Assembly (NCBI GenBank): GCA_947624315.1
Contig: CANQJU010000009.1
Coordinates: 1-14,443, forward strand
Reading direction: 5' to 3'
DNA from: an uncultured Bacilli bacterium
GTDB taxonomy: Bacteria; Bacillota_I; Bacilli_A; ML615J-28; CAG-698
DNA: 14,443 nt
A program made the position numbers and the translations under genes. Below are positions 14,164-14,443 of this stretch, piece after piece; within the stretch, counting starts at the first letter, position 1, and each line of letters starts with the position of its first letter. The notes under the pieces were generated by a model, which worked only from the letters and a program-made list of their open reading frames with translations, was not told the DNA's origin and made no database searches.

Positions 14164-14443
14164 TAAATTACTTTATTTTTCATTTCATATAAATAAAGAG
14201 CATAGATGGTTTTTCCATCTTTAATAGTTCCATCTAAAATCATCTCTTTTACCTTTTTAAAAGGCACTTTAATAATATCTAAAAACTCATCCTTATCTAA
14301 TTGTTGTTCTCCTAAAGAAAATTTATCTAAATAATAAATATGTATTACCTCATCAGAATATCCCACACAAGGATATAAAACTCCTAGTTTTTCCAATCCT
14401 TCACCGATTAATCCTGTTTCTTCTTTAAGCTCGCGATAGGCAG
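14160..14443 (-). CDS. nudF: Nudix hydrolase, probable ADP-ribose pyrophosphatase (3' part only)
   Basis: Only the last 93 codons are in the window; the 5' part lies beyond the right edge. The visible frame begins AYRELKEETGLIGEGLEKLG. It holds the second half of the Nudix box, R-E-L-x-E-E-x-G-L, whose glutamates bind the metal that activates water. The segment VGYSDEVIHIYYLDKF, followed by DKDEFLDIIKVPFKKV and a C-terminal helix, is typical of ADP-ribose pyrophosphatases, which split ADP-ribose into AMP and ribose 5-phosphate. An in-frame TTG at 14396 is internal to the fold and not a start. No terminator follows before the thrS promoter; the T-box terminator could also stop its transcript. 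Confidence 0.85.
   Translation of the reverse strand, partial: AYRELKEETGLIGEGLEKLGVLYPCVGYSDEVIHIYYLDKFSLGEQQLDKDEFLDIIKVPFKKVKEMILDGTIKDGKTIYALYLYEMKNKVIY

Noticed and set aside
14160..14396. A separate 78-codon gene starting at TTG 14396
   Set aside because: The frame continues upstream to the window edge through the Nudix-box residues RELKEETGL, so this is the 3' part of a longer gene.
1..14443. Alternative genetic code (TGA as Trp) suggested by the low GC content
   Set aside because: livH, xerC, trmFO, the CPBP gene and the Nudix gene all end in TGA at the right family length, and Trp is encoded by TGG throughout.

Overview
The window is AT-rich chromosomal DNA in which every gene lies on the minus strand, so transcription runs from high to low coordinates. 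The organism is most likely a low-GC anaerobic or microaerobic Gram-positive bacterium (Bacillota, perhaps an Erysipelotrichia/Coprobacillaceae-like gut lineage; the rank is inference). The support is a threonine T-box leader, folate-dependent TrmFO, a trmFO-xerC pair, a lipoprotein-type solute-binding protein, strong Shine-Dalgarno sites, and an oxygen/NO-scavenging flavodiiron protein. TGA is used as a normal stop, which argues against Mycoplasma-type code 4.

Layout in order of transcription. (1) 14443-14160: 3' part of a Nudix hydrolase (ADP-ribose pyrophosphatase type), cut by the window edge. (2) 14163-10259: a consensus promoter, a complete T-box riboswitch with an ACU (Thr) specifier, thrS, a CPBP-family membrane protease and a seven-repeat TPR protein, all tightly packed and ended by a long hairpin. 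The two accessory genes should therefore respond to uncharged tRNA-Thr together with thrS. (3) 10209-5366: a complete branched-chain amino-acid ABC transporter operon, livJ-livH-livM-livG-livF. It has an extended -10 promoter, a cre-like box next to the -35 and a 5'-terminal hairpin, and it ends in two tandem hairpin terminators. (4) 5334-4775: a monocistronic gene for a protein of three LysM domains without a signal peptide. (5) 4759-2034: trmFO-xerC-dut, a translationally overlapping cluster for tRNA m5U54 methylation, chromosome dimer resolution and dUTP hydrolysis. (6) 1978-99: a four-domain flavodiiron protein (diiron metallo-beta-lactamase, flavodoxin, flavin reductase, rubredoxin) with its own promoter and terminator. 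(7) 1-98: no gene; one perfect inverted repeat.

Most of the window is ordinary housekeeping and transport. The points worth a second look are the fusion of FprA with an Hrb-like flavin reductase-rubredoxin module, the T-box control of a CPBP protease and a TPR protein, the cytosolic-looking LysM protein with a palindrome and sporulation-type promoter match, and the regulatory DNA in front of the liv operon. Several genes have an upstream in-frame start codon that the ribosome-binding sites contradict; I give the corrected starts. No mobile element, CRISPR array, tRNA or rRNA was seen, and no stretch over 300 bases lacks a gene.
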